Below the pieces are notes generated by a model. The model saw only the letters and a list, made by a program, of their open reading frames with translations. It was not told the DNA's origin and made no database searches. From contig CP114481.1 in assembly GCA_027186245.1 (NCBI GenBank), positions 30,163,501 through 30,227,500 on the forward strand: a stretch of DNA of 64,000 nucleotides. Reading direction: 5' to 3'. The number at the start of each line of letters is the position of its first letter. Position 1 is the stretch's first letter. The DNA is from Coriaria nepalensis. Taxonomy: Eukaryota; Streptophyta; Magnoliopsida; Cucurbitales; Coriariaceae. A program made the translations under genes and the position numbers. This document shows positions 12,801 through 26,400 of this stretch, one piece after another.

Positions 12801-15072
12801 TCTATTTTTGCACTACAAACACAAGTTTTGTGCATAACTTGCAAGTGATCAATGCAAGGAAAGTGTGCATTCGTTTCACCTTAATATCATTTCAATGAGT
12901 CATTTCAAGTCAATAACTTATTTCAAAGCAAGTCGAACGAATTCAATATTTGCACTACAAACACAAGTTTTTTGCATAACTTACAAATGATCATTGCAAG
13001 GAAAGTGTGCATTCGTTTAACCTTAAAGTCATTTCAATGAGTCATTTCAAGTCGATAACTTATTTCAAAGCAAGTCGAACGAATTCTATTTTTGCACTAC
13101 AAACAGAAGTTTTTTGCATAACTTCCAAATGATCAATGCAAAGAAAGTGTGCATTCGTTTAACCTTTAAATCATTTCAATGAGTCATTTCAAGTCAATAT
13201 CTTATTTCAAAGTAATTCGAACGAGCACTATTTTTGCACTACAAATGCAAGTTTTGTGCATAACTTGCACATGATCAATGCAAGGAAACTGTGTATTCGT
13301 TTAACCTTAAAATCATTTCAATGTGTCATTTCAAGTCAATAACTTATTTCAAAGCAAGTCGAACGAATTCTATTTTTGCACTACAAACACAAGTTTTGTG
13401 CATAACTTGCAAGTGATCAATGCAAGGAAAGTGTGCATTCGTTTAACCTTAAAATCATTTCAATGAGTCATTTCAAGTCAATAACTTATTTCCAATCAAG
13501 TCGAACGAATTCTATTTTTGCACTACAAACAGAAGTTTTTTGCATAACTTCCAAATGATCAATGCAAGGAAAGTGTGCATTCGTTTTAGCTTTAAATCAT
13601 TTCAATGAGTCATTTCAAGTCAATAACTTATTTCAAAGCAAGTCGAACGAATTCTATTTTTGCACTACAAACATAAGTTTTGTGCATAACTTGCAAATGA
13701 TCAATGCAAGGAAAGTGTGCATTCGTTTAACCTAAAAATCATTTCAATGAGTCATTTCAAGTCAATATCTTATTTCAAAGTAATTCGAACGAGCACTATT
13801 TTTGCACTACAAATGCAAGTTTTGTGCATAACTTGCACATGATCAATGCAAGGAAACGGTGCATTCGTTTAACCTTTAAATCATTTCAATGAGTCATTTC
13901 AAGTCAATAACTTATTTCAAAGCAAGTCGAACGAGCACTATTTTTGCACTACAAACACAAGTTTTGTGCATAACTTGCAAGTGATCAATGCAAGGAAAGT
14001 GTGCATTCGTTTAACCTTAAAATCATCTCAATGAGTCATTTCAAGTCAATAACTTATTTCAAAGCAAGTCGAACAAATTCTATTTTTGCCCTACAAACAG
14101 AAGTTTTTTGCATAACTTGCGAATGATCAATGCAAGGAAAGTGTGCATTCGTTTTACCTTTAAATCATTTCGATGAGTCATTTCAAGTCAATAACTTATT
14201 TCAAAGCAAGTCGAACGAATTCTATTTTTGCACTACAAACACAAGTTTTGTGCATAACTTGCAAATGATCAATGCAAGGAAAGTGTGCATTCGTTGAACT
14301 TAAAATCATTTCAATGAGTCATTTCAAGTCAATAACTTATTTCAAAGTAATTCGAACGAGCACTATTTTTGCACTACAAATGCAAGTTTTCTGCATAACT
14401 TGCAAATGATCAATGCAAGGAAAGTGTGCATTCGTTTAACCTTAAAATCATTTTAATGAGTCATTTCAAGTCAATAACTTATTTCAAAGCAAGTCGAACG
14501 AATTCTATTTTTGCACTACAAACATAAGTTTTATGCATAACTTGCAAATGATCAATGCAAGGAAAGTGTGCATTCGTTTAACCTAAAAATCATTTCGACT
14601 AGTCATTTCAAGTCAATATCTTATTTCAAAGTAATTCGAACGAGCACTATTTTTGCACTACAAATGCAAGTTTTGTGCATAACTTGCACATGATCAATGC
14701 AAGGAAACGGTGCATTCGTTTAACCTTTAAATCATTTCAATGAGTCATTTCAAGTCAATAACTTATTTCAAAGCAAGTCGAACGAGCACTATTTTTGCAC
14801 TACAAACACAAGTTTTGTGCATAACTTGCAAGTGATCAATGCAAGGAAAGTGTGCATTCGTTTAACCTTAAAATCATCTCAATGAGTCATTTCAAGTCAA
14901 TAACTTATTTCAAAGCAAGTCGAACGAATTCTATTTTTGCCCTACAAACAGAAGTTTTTTGCATAACTTGCAAATGATCAATGCAAGGAAAGTGTGCATT
15001 CGTTTTACCTTTAAATCATTTCAATGAGTCATTTCAAGTCAATAACTTATTTCAAAGCAAGTCGAACGAATT
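9815..15072. repeat. 2,555 bp tandem duplication (18-mer HOR, about 2.06 copies)
   Basis: Copy 1 is about 9,815-12,369 and copy 2 about 12,370-14,924, followed by a short third start to about 15,072. Shared rare variants include GTCTAACCTTAAAGTC, AAGTCGATAAC, ATTTTGACAAGTC, TTTCACCTTAATATC, ATGCAAAGAAAG, TTTTAGCTTTAAATC and TTTTATGCATAAC, all at an offset of exactly 2,555. The offset is one less than 18 x 142 because each copy has one 141 bp unit with CGTTGAACTTAAAATC (near 11,741 and 14,296). A few differences separate the copies (ATCTTAATG versus ATCTCAATG), so the event is recent. Confidence 0.93.
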
Positions 15073-18000
15073 CAATTTTTGCACTACAAACACAAGTTTT
15101 GTGCATAACTTGCAAGTGATCAATGCAAGGAAAGTGTGCATTCGTTTAACCTTAAAATCATTTCAATGAGTCATTTCAAGTCAATAACATATTTCAAAGC
15201 AAGTCGAACGAATTCTATTTTTGCCCTACAAACAGAAGTTTTTTGCATAACTTGCAAATGATCAATGCAAGGAAAGTGTGCATTCGTTTTACCTTTAAAT
15301 CATTTCAATGAGTCATTTCAAGTCAATAACTTATTTCAAAGGAAGTCGAACGAATTCTATTTTTGCACTACAAACATAAGTTTTGTGCATAACTTGGAAA
15401 TGATCAATGCAAGGAAAGTGTGCATTCGTTTGACCTAAAAATCATTTCGACGAGTCATTTCAAGTCAATATCTTATTTCAAAGTAATTCGAACGAGCACT
15501 ATTTTTGCACTACAAATGCAAGTTTTGTGCATAACTTGCACATGATCAATGCAAGGAAACGGTGCATTCGTTTAACCTTTAAATCATTTCAATGAGTCAT
15601 TTCAAGTCAATAACTTATTTCAAAGCAAGTCGAACGAGCACTATTTTTGCACTACAAACACAAGTTTTGTGCATAACTTGCAAGTGATCAATGCAAGGAA
15701 AGTGTGCATTCGTTTAACCTTAAAATCATCTCAATGAGTCATTTCAAGTCAATAACTTATTTCAAAGCAAGTCGAACGAATTCTATTTTTGCCCTACAAA
15801 CAGAAGTTTTTTGCATAACTTGCAAATGATCAATGCAAGGAAAGTGTGCATTCGTTTTACCTTTAAATCATTTCAATGAGTCATTTCAAGTCAATAACTT
15901 ATTTCAAAGCAAGTCGAACGAATTCAATTTTTGCACTACAAACACAAGTTTTGTGCATAACTTGCAAGTGATCAATGCAAGGAAAGTGTGCATTCGTTTA
16001 ACCTTTAAATCATTTCAATGAGTCAGTTCAAGTCAATAACTTATTTCAAAGCAAGTCGAACGAATTCTATTTTTGCACTACAAACACAAGTTTTGTGCAT
16101 AACTTGCAAGTGATCAATGCAAGGAAAGTGTGCATTCATTTAACCTTAAAATCAGTTCAATGAGTCATTTCAAGTCAATAACTTATTTCAAAGCAAGTCG
16201 AACGAATTCTATTTTTGCCCTACAAACAGAAGTTTTTTGCATAACTTGCAAATGATCAATGCAAGGAAAGTGTGCATTCGTTTAACCTTTAAATCATTTC
16301 AATGAGTCATTTCAAGTCAATAACTTATTTCAAAGCAAGTCGAACGAATTCTATTTTTGCACTACAAACACAAGTTTTGTGCATAACTTGCAAGTGATCA
16401 ATGCAAGGAAAGTGTGCATTCGTTTCACCTTAATATCATTTCAATGAGTCATTTCAAGTCAATAACTTATTTCAAAGCAAGTCGAACGAATTCAATATTT
16501 GCACTACAAACACAAGTTTTTTGCATAACTTACAAATGATCATAGCAAGGAAAGTGTGCATTCGTTTAACCTTAAAATAATTTCAATGAGTCATTTCAAG
16601 TCAATAACTTATTTCAAAGCAAGTCGAACGAATTCTATTTTTGCACTACAAACAGAAGTTTTTTGCATAACTTCCAAATGATCAATGCAAGGAAAGTGTG
16701 CGTTCGTTTAACCTTTAAATCATTTCAATGAGTCATTTCAAGTCAATATCTTATTTCAAAGTAATTCGAACGAGCACTATTTTTGCACTACAAATGCAAG
16801 TTTTGTGCATAACTTGCACATGATCAATGCAAGGAAACTGTGTATTCGTTTAACCTTAAAATCATTTCAATGTGTCATTTCAAGTCAATAACTTATTTCA
16901 AAGCAAGTCGAACGAATTCTATTTTTGCACTACAAACACAAGTTTTGTGCATAACTTGCAAGTGATCAATGCAAGGAAAGTGTGCATTCGTTTAACCTTA
17001 AAATCATTTCAATGAGTCATTTCAAGTCAATAACTTATTTCCAATCAAGTCGAACGAATTCTATTTTTGCACTACAAACAGAAGTTTTTTGCATAACTTC
17101 CAAATGATCAATGCAAGGAAAGTGTGCATTCGTTTTACCTTTAAATCATTTCAATGAGTCATTTCAAGTCAATAACTTATTTCAAAGCAAGTCGAACGAA
17201 TTCTATTTTTGCACTACAAACATAAGTTTTGTGCATAACTTGCAAATGATCAATGCAAGGAAAGTGTGCATTCGTTTAACCTAAAAATCATTTCGACTAG
17301 TCATTTCAAGTCAATATCTTATTTCAAAGTAATTCGAACTAGCACTATTTTTGCACTACAAATGCAAGTTTTGTGCATAACTTGCACATGATCAATGCAA
17401 GGAAACGGTGCATTCGTTTAACCTTTAAATCATTTCAATGAGTCATTTCAAGTCAATAACTTATTTCAAAGCAAGTCGAACAAGCACTATTTTTGCACTA
17501 CAAACACAAGTTTTGTGCATAACTTGCAAGTGATCAATGCAAGGAAAGTGTGCATTCGTTTAACCTTAAAATCATCTCAATGAGTCATTTCAAGTTAATA
17601 ACTTATTTCAAAGCAAGTCGAACGAATTCTATTTTTGCCCTACAAACAGAAGTTTTTTGATTAACTTGCAAATGATCAATGCAAGGAAAGTGTGCATTCG
17701 TTTTACCTTTAAATCATTTCAATGAGTCATTTCAAGTCAATAACTTATTTCAAAGCAAGTCGAACGAATTCAATTTTTGCACTACAAACACAAGTTTTGT
17801 GCATAACTTGCAAGTGATCAATGCAAGGAAAGTGTGCATTCGTTTAACCTTTAAATTATTTCAATGAGTCAGTTCAAGTCAATAACTTATTTCAAAGCAA
17901 GTCGAACGAATTCCATTTTTGCACTACAAACACAAGTTTTGTGCATAACTTGCAAGTGATCAATGCAAGGAAAGTGTGCATTCATTTAACCTTAAAATCA

Positions 18001-20499
18001 GTTCAATGAGTCATTTCAAGTCAATAACTTATTTCAAAGCAAGTCGAACGAATTCTATTTTTGCCCTACAAACAGAAGTTTTTTGCATAACTTGCAAATG
18101 ATCAATGCAAGGAAAGTGTGCATTCGTTTTACCTTTAAATCATTTCAATGAGTCATTTCAAGTCAATAACTTATTTCAAAGCAAGTCGAACGAATTCTAT
18201 TTTTGCACTACAAACACAAGTTTTGTGCATAACTTGCAAATGATCAATGCAAGGAAAGTGTGCATTCGTTGAACTTAAAATCATTTCAATGAGTCATTTC
18301 AAGTCAATAACTTATTTCAAAGTAATTCGAACGAGCACTATTTTTGCACTACAAATGCAAGTTTTCTGCATAACTTGCAAATGATCAATGCAAGGAAAGT
18401 GTGCATTCGTTTAACCTTAAAATCATTTTAATGAGTCATTTCAAGTCAATAACTTATTTCAAAGCAAGTCGAACGAATTCAATTTTTGCACTACAAACAC
18501 AAGTTTTGTGCATAACTTGCAAATGATCAATGCAAGGAAAGTGTGCATTCGTTTAACCTTAAAATCATTTCGACGAGTCATTTCAAGTCAATATCTTATT
18601 TCAAAGTAATTCGAACGAATTCTATTTTTGCACTACAAACACAAGTTTTGTGCATAACTTGCAAGTGATCAATGCAAGGAAACTGTGCATTCGTTTCACC
18701 TTAAAATCATTTCAATGAGTCATTTCAAGTCAATAATTTATTTCAAAGCAAGTCGAACGAATTCAATATTTGCACTACAAACACAAGTTTTTTGCATAAC
18801 TTACAAATGATCATTGCAAGGAAAGTGTGCATTCGTTTAATCTTAAAATCATTTCAATGAGTCATTTCAAGTCAATAACTCATTTCAAAGCAAGTCGAAC
18901 GAATTCTATTTTTGCACTACAAACAGAAGGTTTTTGCATAACTTCCAAATGATCAATGCAAGGAAAGTGTGCATTCGTTTAACCTTTAAATCATTTCAAT
19001 GAGTCATTTCAAGTCAATATCTTATTTCAAAGTAATTCGAACGAGCACTATTTTTGCACTACAAATGCAAGTTTTCTGCATAACTTGCACATGATCAATG
19101 CAAGGAAACTGTGCATTCGTTTAACCTTAAAATCATTTCAATGTGTCATTTCAAGTCAATAACTTATTTCAAAGCAAGTCGAACGAATTCTATTTTTGCA
19201 CTACAAACACAAGTTTTGTGCATAACTTGCAAGTAATCAATGCAGGGAAAGTGTGCATTCGTTTAACCTTAAAATCATTTCAATGAGTCATTTCAAGTCA
19301 ATAACATATTTCAAAGCAAGTCGAACGAATTCTATTTTTGCCCTACAAACAGAAGTTTTTTGCATAACTTGCAAATGATCAATGCAAGGAAAGTGTGCAT
19401 TCGTTTTACCTTTAAATCATTTGAATGAGTCATTTCAAGTCAATAACTTATTTCAAAGCAAGTCGAACGAATTCTATTTTTGCACTACAAACATAAGTTT
19501 TGTGCATAACTTGCAAATGATCAATGCAAGGAAAGTGTGCATTCGTTTAACCTAAAAATCATTTCGACGAGTCATTTCAAGTCAATATCTTATTTCAAAG
19601 TAATTCGAACGAGCACTATTTTTGCACTACAAATGCAAGTTTTGTGCATAACTTGCACATGATCAATGCAAGGAAACGGTGCATTCGTTTAACCTTTAAA
19701 TCATTTCAATGAGTCATTTCAAGTCAATAACGTATTTCAAACCAAGTCGAACGAGCACTATTTTTGCACTACAAACACAAGTTTTGGGCATAACTTGCAA
19801 GTGATCAATGCAAGGAAAGTGTGCAATCGTTTAACCTTAAAATCATCTCAATGAGTCATTTCAAGTCAATAACTTATTTCAAAGCAAGTCGAACGAATTC
19901 TATTTTTGCCCTACAAACAGAAGTTTTTTGCATAACTTGCAAATGATCAATGCAAGGAAAGTGTGCATTCGTTTTACCTTTAAATCATTTCAATGAGTCA
20001 TTTCAAGTCAATAACTTATTTCAAAGCAAGTCGAACGAATTCAATTTTTGCACTACAAACACAAGTTTTGTGCATAACTTGCAAGTGATCAATGCAAGGA
20101 AAGTGTGCATTCGTTTAACCTTTAAATCATTTCAATGAGTTAGTTCAAGTCAATAACTTATTTCAAAGCAAGTCGAACGAATTCTATTTTTGCACTACAA
20201 ACACAAGTTTTTTGCATAACTTGCAAGTGATCAATGCAAGAAAAGTGTGCATTCATTTAACCTTAAAATCAGTTCAATGAGTCATTTCAAGTCAATAACT
20301 TATTTCAAAGCAAGTCGAACGAATTCTATTTTTGCCCTACAAACAGAAGTTTTTTGCATAACTTGCAAATGATCAATGCAAGGAAAGTGTGCATTCGTTT
20401 TACTTTTAAATCATTTCAATGAGTCATTTCAAGTCAATAACTTATTTCAAAGCAAGTCGAACGAATTCTATTTTTGCACTACAAACACAAGTTTCGTGC
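15073..20499. repeat. Sub-array with a three-copy 4-5 unit block and a 4,117 bp offset duplication
   Basis: A block marked by hybrid GAGCAC/ACACAAG units, ATCATCTCAATG, class D, GAGTCAGTTCAAG (or GAGTTAGTTCAAG) and AAATCAGTTCAATG occurs at about 15.6-16.2, 17.44-18.06 and 19.71-20.33 kb, offsets 1,846 and 2,271 bp. The outer pair is part of a longer match, about 15,170-16,280 with 19,287-20,397, offset 4,117 bp (29 x 142 minus 1). Between them lie class G units at 16.5 and 18.8 kb. No non-satellite DNA is seen. Confidence 0.85.
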
Positions 20500-23400
20500 A
20501 TAACTTGCAAATGATCAATGCAAGGAAAGTGTGCATTCGTTTAACCTTTAAATCATTTCAATGAGTCATTTCAAGTCAATAACTTATTTCAAAGCAAGTC
20601 GAACGAATTCAATTTTTGCACTACAAACACAAGTTTTGTGCATAACTTGCACATGATCAATGCAAGGAAAGTGTGCATTCGTTTAACCTTAAAATCATTT
20701 CAATGAGTCATTTCAAGTCAATGACTTATTTCCAATGAAGTCGAACGAATTCTATTTTTGCACTACAAACAGAAGTTTTTTGCATAACTTCCAAATGATC
20801 AATGCAAGGAAAGTGTGCATTCGTTTAACCTTTAAATCATTTCAATGAGTCATTTCAAGTCAATAACTTATTTCAAAGCAAGTCGAACGAATTCTATTTT
20901 TGCACTACAAAAACAAGTTTTGTGCATAACTTGCAAGTGATCAATGCAAGGAAAGTGTGCATTCGTTTTACCTTTAAATCATTTCAATTAGTCATTTCAA
21001 GTCAATAACTTATTTCAAAGCAAGTCGAACGAATTCAATTTTTGCACTACAAACACAAGTTTTGTGCAAAACTTGCAAATGATCAATGCAAGGAAAGTGT
21101 GCATTCGTTTAACCTCAAAATCATTTCGACGAGTCATTTCAAGTCAATATCTTATTTCAAAGTAATTCGAACGAGCACTATTTTTGCATTACAAATGCAA
21201 GTTTTGTGCATAACTTGCACATGATCAATGCAAGGAAACGGTGCATTCGTTTAACCTTAAAATCATTTCGATGAGTCATTTCAAGTCAATAACTTATTTC
21301 AAAGCAAGTCGAACGAATTCAATTGTTGCACTACAAACACAAGTTTTGTGCATAACTTGCAGATGATCAATGCAAGGAAAGTGTGCATTCGTTTAACCTT
21401 AAAATCATTTCGACGAGTCATTTCAAGTCAATATCTTATTTCAAAGTAATTCGAACGAGCACTATTTTTGCACTACAAATGCAATTTTCTGCATAACTTG
21501 CACATGATCAATGCAAGGTAACTGTGTATTCGTTTAACCTTAAAATTATTTCAATGTGTCATTTCAAGTCAATAACTTATTTCAAAGCAAGTCGAACGAA
21601 TTCTATTTTTGCACTACAAACACAAGTTTTGTGCATAACTTGCAAGTGATCAATGCAAGGAAAGTGTGCATTCGTTTAACATTAAAATCATTTCAGTGAG
21701 TCATTTCAAGTCAATATCTTATTTCAAAGTAATTCGAACGAGCACTATTTTTGCACTACAAATGCAATTTTTCTGCATAACTTGCACATGATCAATGCAA
21801 GGTAACTGTGTATTCGTTTAACCTTAAAATCAATTCAGTGAGTCATTTCAAGTCAATAACTTATTTCAAAGCAAGTCGAACGAATTCTATTTTTGCATTA
21901 CAAACAGAAGTTTTGTGCATAACTTGCAAATGATCAATGCAAGGAAAGTGTGCATTCGTTTAACCATAAAATCATTTCAATGAGTCATTTCAAGTCAATA
22001 ACTTATTTCAAAGCAAGTCGAACGAATTCAATTTTTGAAGTACAAACACATGTTTTGTGCATAACTTGCAAATGATCAATGCAAGGAAAGTGTGCATTCG
22101 TTTAACATTAAAATCATTTCAATGAGTCATTTCAAGTCAATATCTTATTTCAAAGTAATTCGAACGAGCACTATTTTTGCACTACAAATGCAAGTTTTCT
22201 GCATAACTTGCACATGATCAATGCAAGGAAACTGTGCATTCGTTTAACCTTAAAATCATTTCAATGTGTCATTTCAAGTCAATAACTTATTTCAAAGCAA
22301 GTCGAACGAATTCTATTTTTGCACTACAAACACAAGTTTTGTGCATAACTTGCAAGTGATCAATGCAAGGAAAGTGTGCATTCGTTTAACATTAAAATCA
22401 TTTCAATGAGTCATTTCAAGTCAATATCTTATTTCAAAGTAATTCGAACGAGCACTATTTTTGCACTACAAATGCAAGTTTTCTGCATAACTTGCACATG
22501 ATCAATGCAAGGAAACTGTGCATTCGTTTAACCTTAAAATCATTTCAATGTGTCATTTCAAGTCAATAACTTATTTCAAAGCAAGTCGAACGAATTCTAT
22601 TTTTGCACTACAAACACAAGTTTTGTGCATAACTTGCAAATGATCAATGCAAGGAAAGTGTGCATTCGTTTTACTTTTAAATCATTTCAATGAGTCATTT
22701 CAAGTCAATAACTTATTTCAAAGCAAGTCGAACGAATTCTATTTTTGCACTACAAACACAAGTTTTGTCCATAACTTGCAAATGATCAATGCAAGGAAAG
22801 TGTGCATTCGTTGAACTTAAAATCATTTCAATGAGTCATTTCGAGTCAATAACTTATTTCAAAGTAATTCGAACGAGCACTATTTTTGCACTACAAATGC
22901 AAGTTTTCTGCATAACTTGCAAATGATCAATGCAAGGAAAGTGTGCATTCGTTTAACCTTAAAATCATTTTAATGAGTCATTTCAAGTCAATAACTTATT
23001 TCAAAGCAAGTCGAACGAATTCAATTTTTGCACTACAAACACAAGTTTTGTGCATAACTTGCGAATGATCAATGCAAGGAAAGTGTGCATTCGTTTAACC
23101 TTAAAATCATTTCGACAAGTCATTTCAAGTCAATATCTTATTTCAAAGTAATTCGAACGAATTCTATTTTTGCACTACAAACACAAGTTTTTTGCATAAC
23201 TTGCAAGTGATCAATGCAAGGAAAGTGTGCATTCATTTAACCTTAAAATCAGTTCAATGAGTCATTTCAAGTCAATAACTTATTTCAAAGCAAGTCGAAC
23301 GAATTCTATTTTTGCCCTACAAACAGAAGTTTTTTGCATAACTTGCAAATGATCAATGCAAGGAAAGTGTGCATTCGTTTTACTTTTAAATCATTTCAAT

Positions 23401-26400
23401 GAGTCATTTCAAGTCAATAACTTATTTCAAAGCAAGTCGAACGAATTCTATTTTTGCACTACAAACACAAGTTTTGTGCATAACTTGCAAATGATCAATG
23501 CAAGGAAAGTGTGCATTCGTTGAACTTAAAATCATTTCAATGAGTCATTTCAAGTCAATAACTTATTTCAAAGTAATTCGAACGAGCACTATTTTTGCAC
23601 TACAAATGCAAGTTTTCTGCATAACTTGCAAATGATCAATGCAAGGAAAGTGTGCATTCGTTTAACCTTAAAATCATTTTAATGAGTCATTTCAAGTCAA
23701 TAACTTATTTCAAAGCAAGTCGAACGAATTCAATTTTTGCACTACAAACACAAGTTTTGTGCATAACTTGCGAATGATCAATGCAAGGAAAGTGTGCATT
23801 CGTTTAACCTTAAAATCATTTCGACAAGTCATTTCAAGTCAATATCTTATTTCAAAGTAATTCGAACGAATTCTATTTTTGCACTACAAACACAAGTTTT
23901 GTGCATAACTTGCAAGTGATCAATGCAAGGAAAGTGTGCATTCGTTTCACCTTAATATCATTTCAATGAGTCATTTCAAGTCAATAACTTATATCAAAGC
24001 AAGTCGAACGAATTCAATATTTGCACTACAAACACAAGTTTTTTGCATAACTTACAAATGATCATTGCAAGGAAAGTGTGCATTCGTTTAACCTTAAAAT
24101 AATTTCAATGAGTCATTTCAAGTCAATAACTTATTTCAAAGCAAGTCGAACGAATTCAATTTTTGCACTACAAACACAAGTTTTGTGCATAACTTGCAAA
24201 TGATCAATGCAAGGAAAGTGTGCATTCGTTTAACCTTAAAATCATTTCAATGTGTCATTTCAAGTCAATAACTTATTTCAAAGCAAGTCGAACGAATTCT
24301 ATTTTTGCACTACAAACACAAGTTTTGTGCATAACTTGCAAGTGATCAATGCAAGGAAAGTGTGCATTCGTTTAACATTAAAATCATTTCAATGAGTCAT
24401 TTCAAGTCAATGACTTATTTCCAATGAAGTCGAACGAATTCTATTTTTGCACTACAAACAGAAGTTTTTTGCATAACTTCCAAATTATCAATGCAAGGAA
24501 AGTGTGCATTCGTTTAACCTTTAAATCATTTCAATGAGTCATTTCAAGTCAATAACTTATTTCAAAGCAAGTCGAACGAATTCAATTTTTGCACTACAAA
24601 CACAAGTTTTGTGCATAACTTGCAAATGATCAATGCAAGGAAAGTGTGCATTCGTTTAACCTTTAAATCATTTCAATGAGTCATTTCAAGTCAATAACTT
24701 ATTTCAAAGCAAGTCGAACGAATTCAATTTTTGCACTACAAACACAAGTTTTGTGCATAACTTGCACATGATCAATGCAAGGAAAGTGTGCATTCGTTTA
24801 ACCTTAAAATCATTTCAATGAGTCATTTCAAGTCAATGACTGATTTCCAATGAAGTCGAACGAATTCTATTTTTGCACTACAAACAGAAGTTTTTTGCAT
24901 AACTTCCAAATGATCAATGCAAGGAAAGTGTGCATTCGTTTAACCTTTAAATCATTTCAATGAGTCATTTCAAGTCAATAACTTATTTCAAAGCAAGTCG
25001 AACGAATTCTATTTTTGCACTACAAAAACAAGTTTTGTGCATAACTTGCAAGTGATCAATGCAAGGAAAGTGTGCATTCGTTTTACCTTTAAATCATTTC
25101 AATTAGTCATTTCAAGTCAATAACTTATTTCAAAGCAAGTCGAACGAATTCAATTTTTGCACTACAAACACAAGTTTTGTGCAAAACTTGCAAATGATCA
25201 ATGCAAGGAAAGTGTGCATTCGTTTAACCTCAAAATCATTTCGACGAGTCATTTCAAGTCAATATCTTATTTCAAAGTAATTCGAACGAGCACTATTTTT
25301 GCATTACAAATGCAAGTTTTGTGCATAACTTGCACATGATCAATGCAAGGAAACGGTGCATTCGTTTAACCTTAAAATCATTTCGATGAGTCATTTCAAG
25401 TCAATAACTTATTTCAAAGCAAGTCGAACGAATTCAATTGTTGCACTACAAACACAAGTTTTGTGCATAACTTGCAGATGATCAATGCAAGGAAAGTGTG
25501 CATTCGTTTAACCTTAAAATCATTTCGACGAGTCATTTCAAGTCAATATCTTATTTCAAAGTAATTCGAACGAGCACTATTTTTGCACTACAAATGCAAT
25601 TTTCTGCATAACTTGCACATGATCAATGCAAGGTAACTGTGTATTCGTTTAACCTTAAAATTATTTCAATGTGTCATTTCAAGTCAATAACTTATTTCAA
25701 AGCAAGTCGAACGAATTCTATTTTTGCACTACAAACACAAGTTTTGTGCATAACTTGCAAGTGATCAATGCAAGGAAAGTGTGCATTCGTTTAACATTAA
25801 AATCATTTCAGTGAGTCATTTCAAGTCAATATCTTATTTCAAAGTAATTCGAACGAGCACTATTTTTGCACTACAAATGCAATTTTTCTGCATAACTTGC
25901 ACATGATCAATGCAAGGTAACTGTGTATTCGTTTAACCTTAAAATCAATTCAGTGAGTCATTTCAAGTCAATAACTTATTTCAAAGCAAGTCGAACGAAT
26001 TCTATTTTTGCATTACAAACAGAAGTTTTGTGCATAACTTGCAAATGATCAATGCAAGGAAAGTGTGCATTCGTTTAACCATAAAATCATTTCAATGAGT
26101 CATTTCAAGTCAATAACTTATTTCAAAGCAAGTCGAACGAATTCAATTTTTGAAGTACAAACACAAGTTTTGTGCATAACTTGCAAATGATCAATGCAAG
26201 GAAAGTGTGCATTCGTTTAACATTAAAATCATTTCAATGAGTCATTTCAAGTCAATATCTTATTTCAAAGTAATTCGAACGAGCACTATTTTTGCACTAC
26301 AAATGCAAGTTTTCTGCATAACTTGCACATGATCAATGCAAGGAAACTGTGCATTCGTTTAACCTTAAAATCATTTCAATGTGTCATTTCAAGTCAATAA

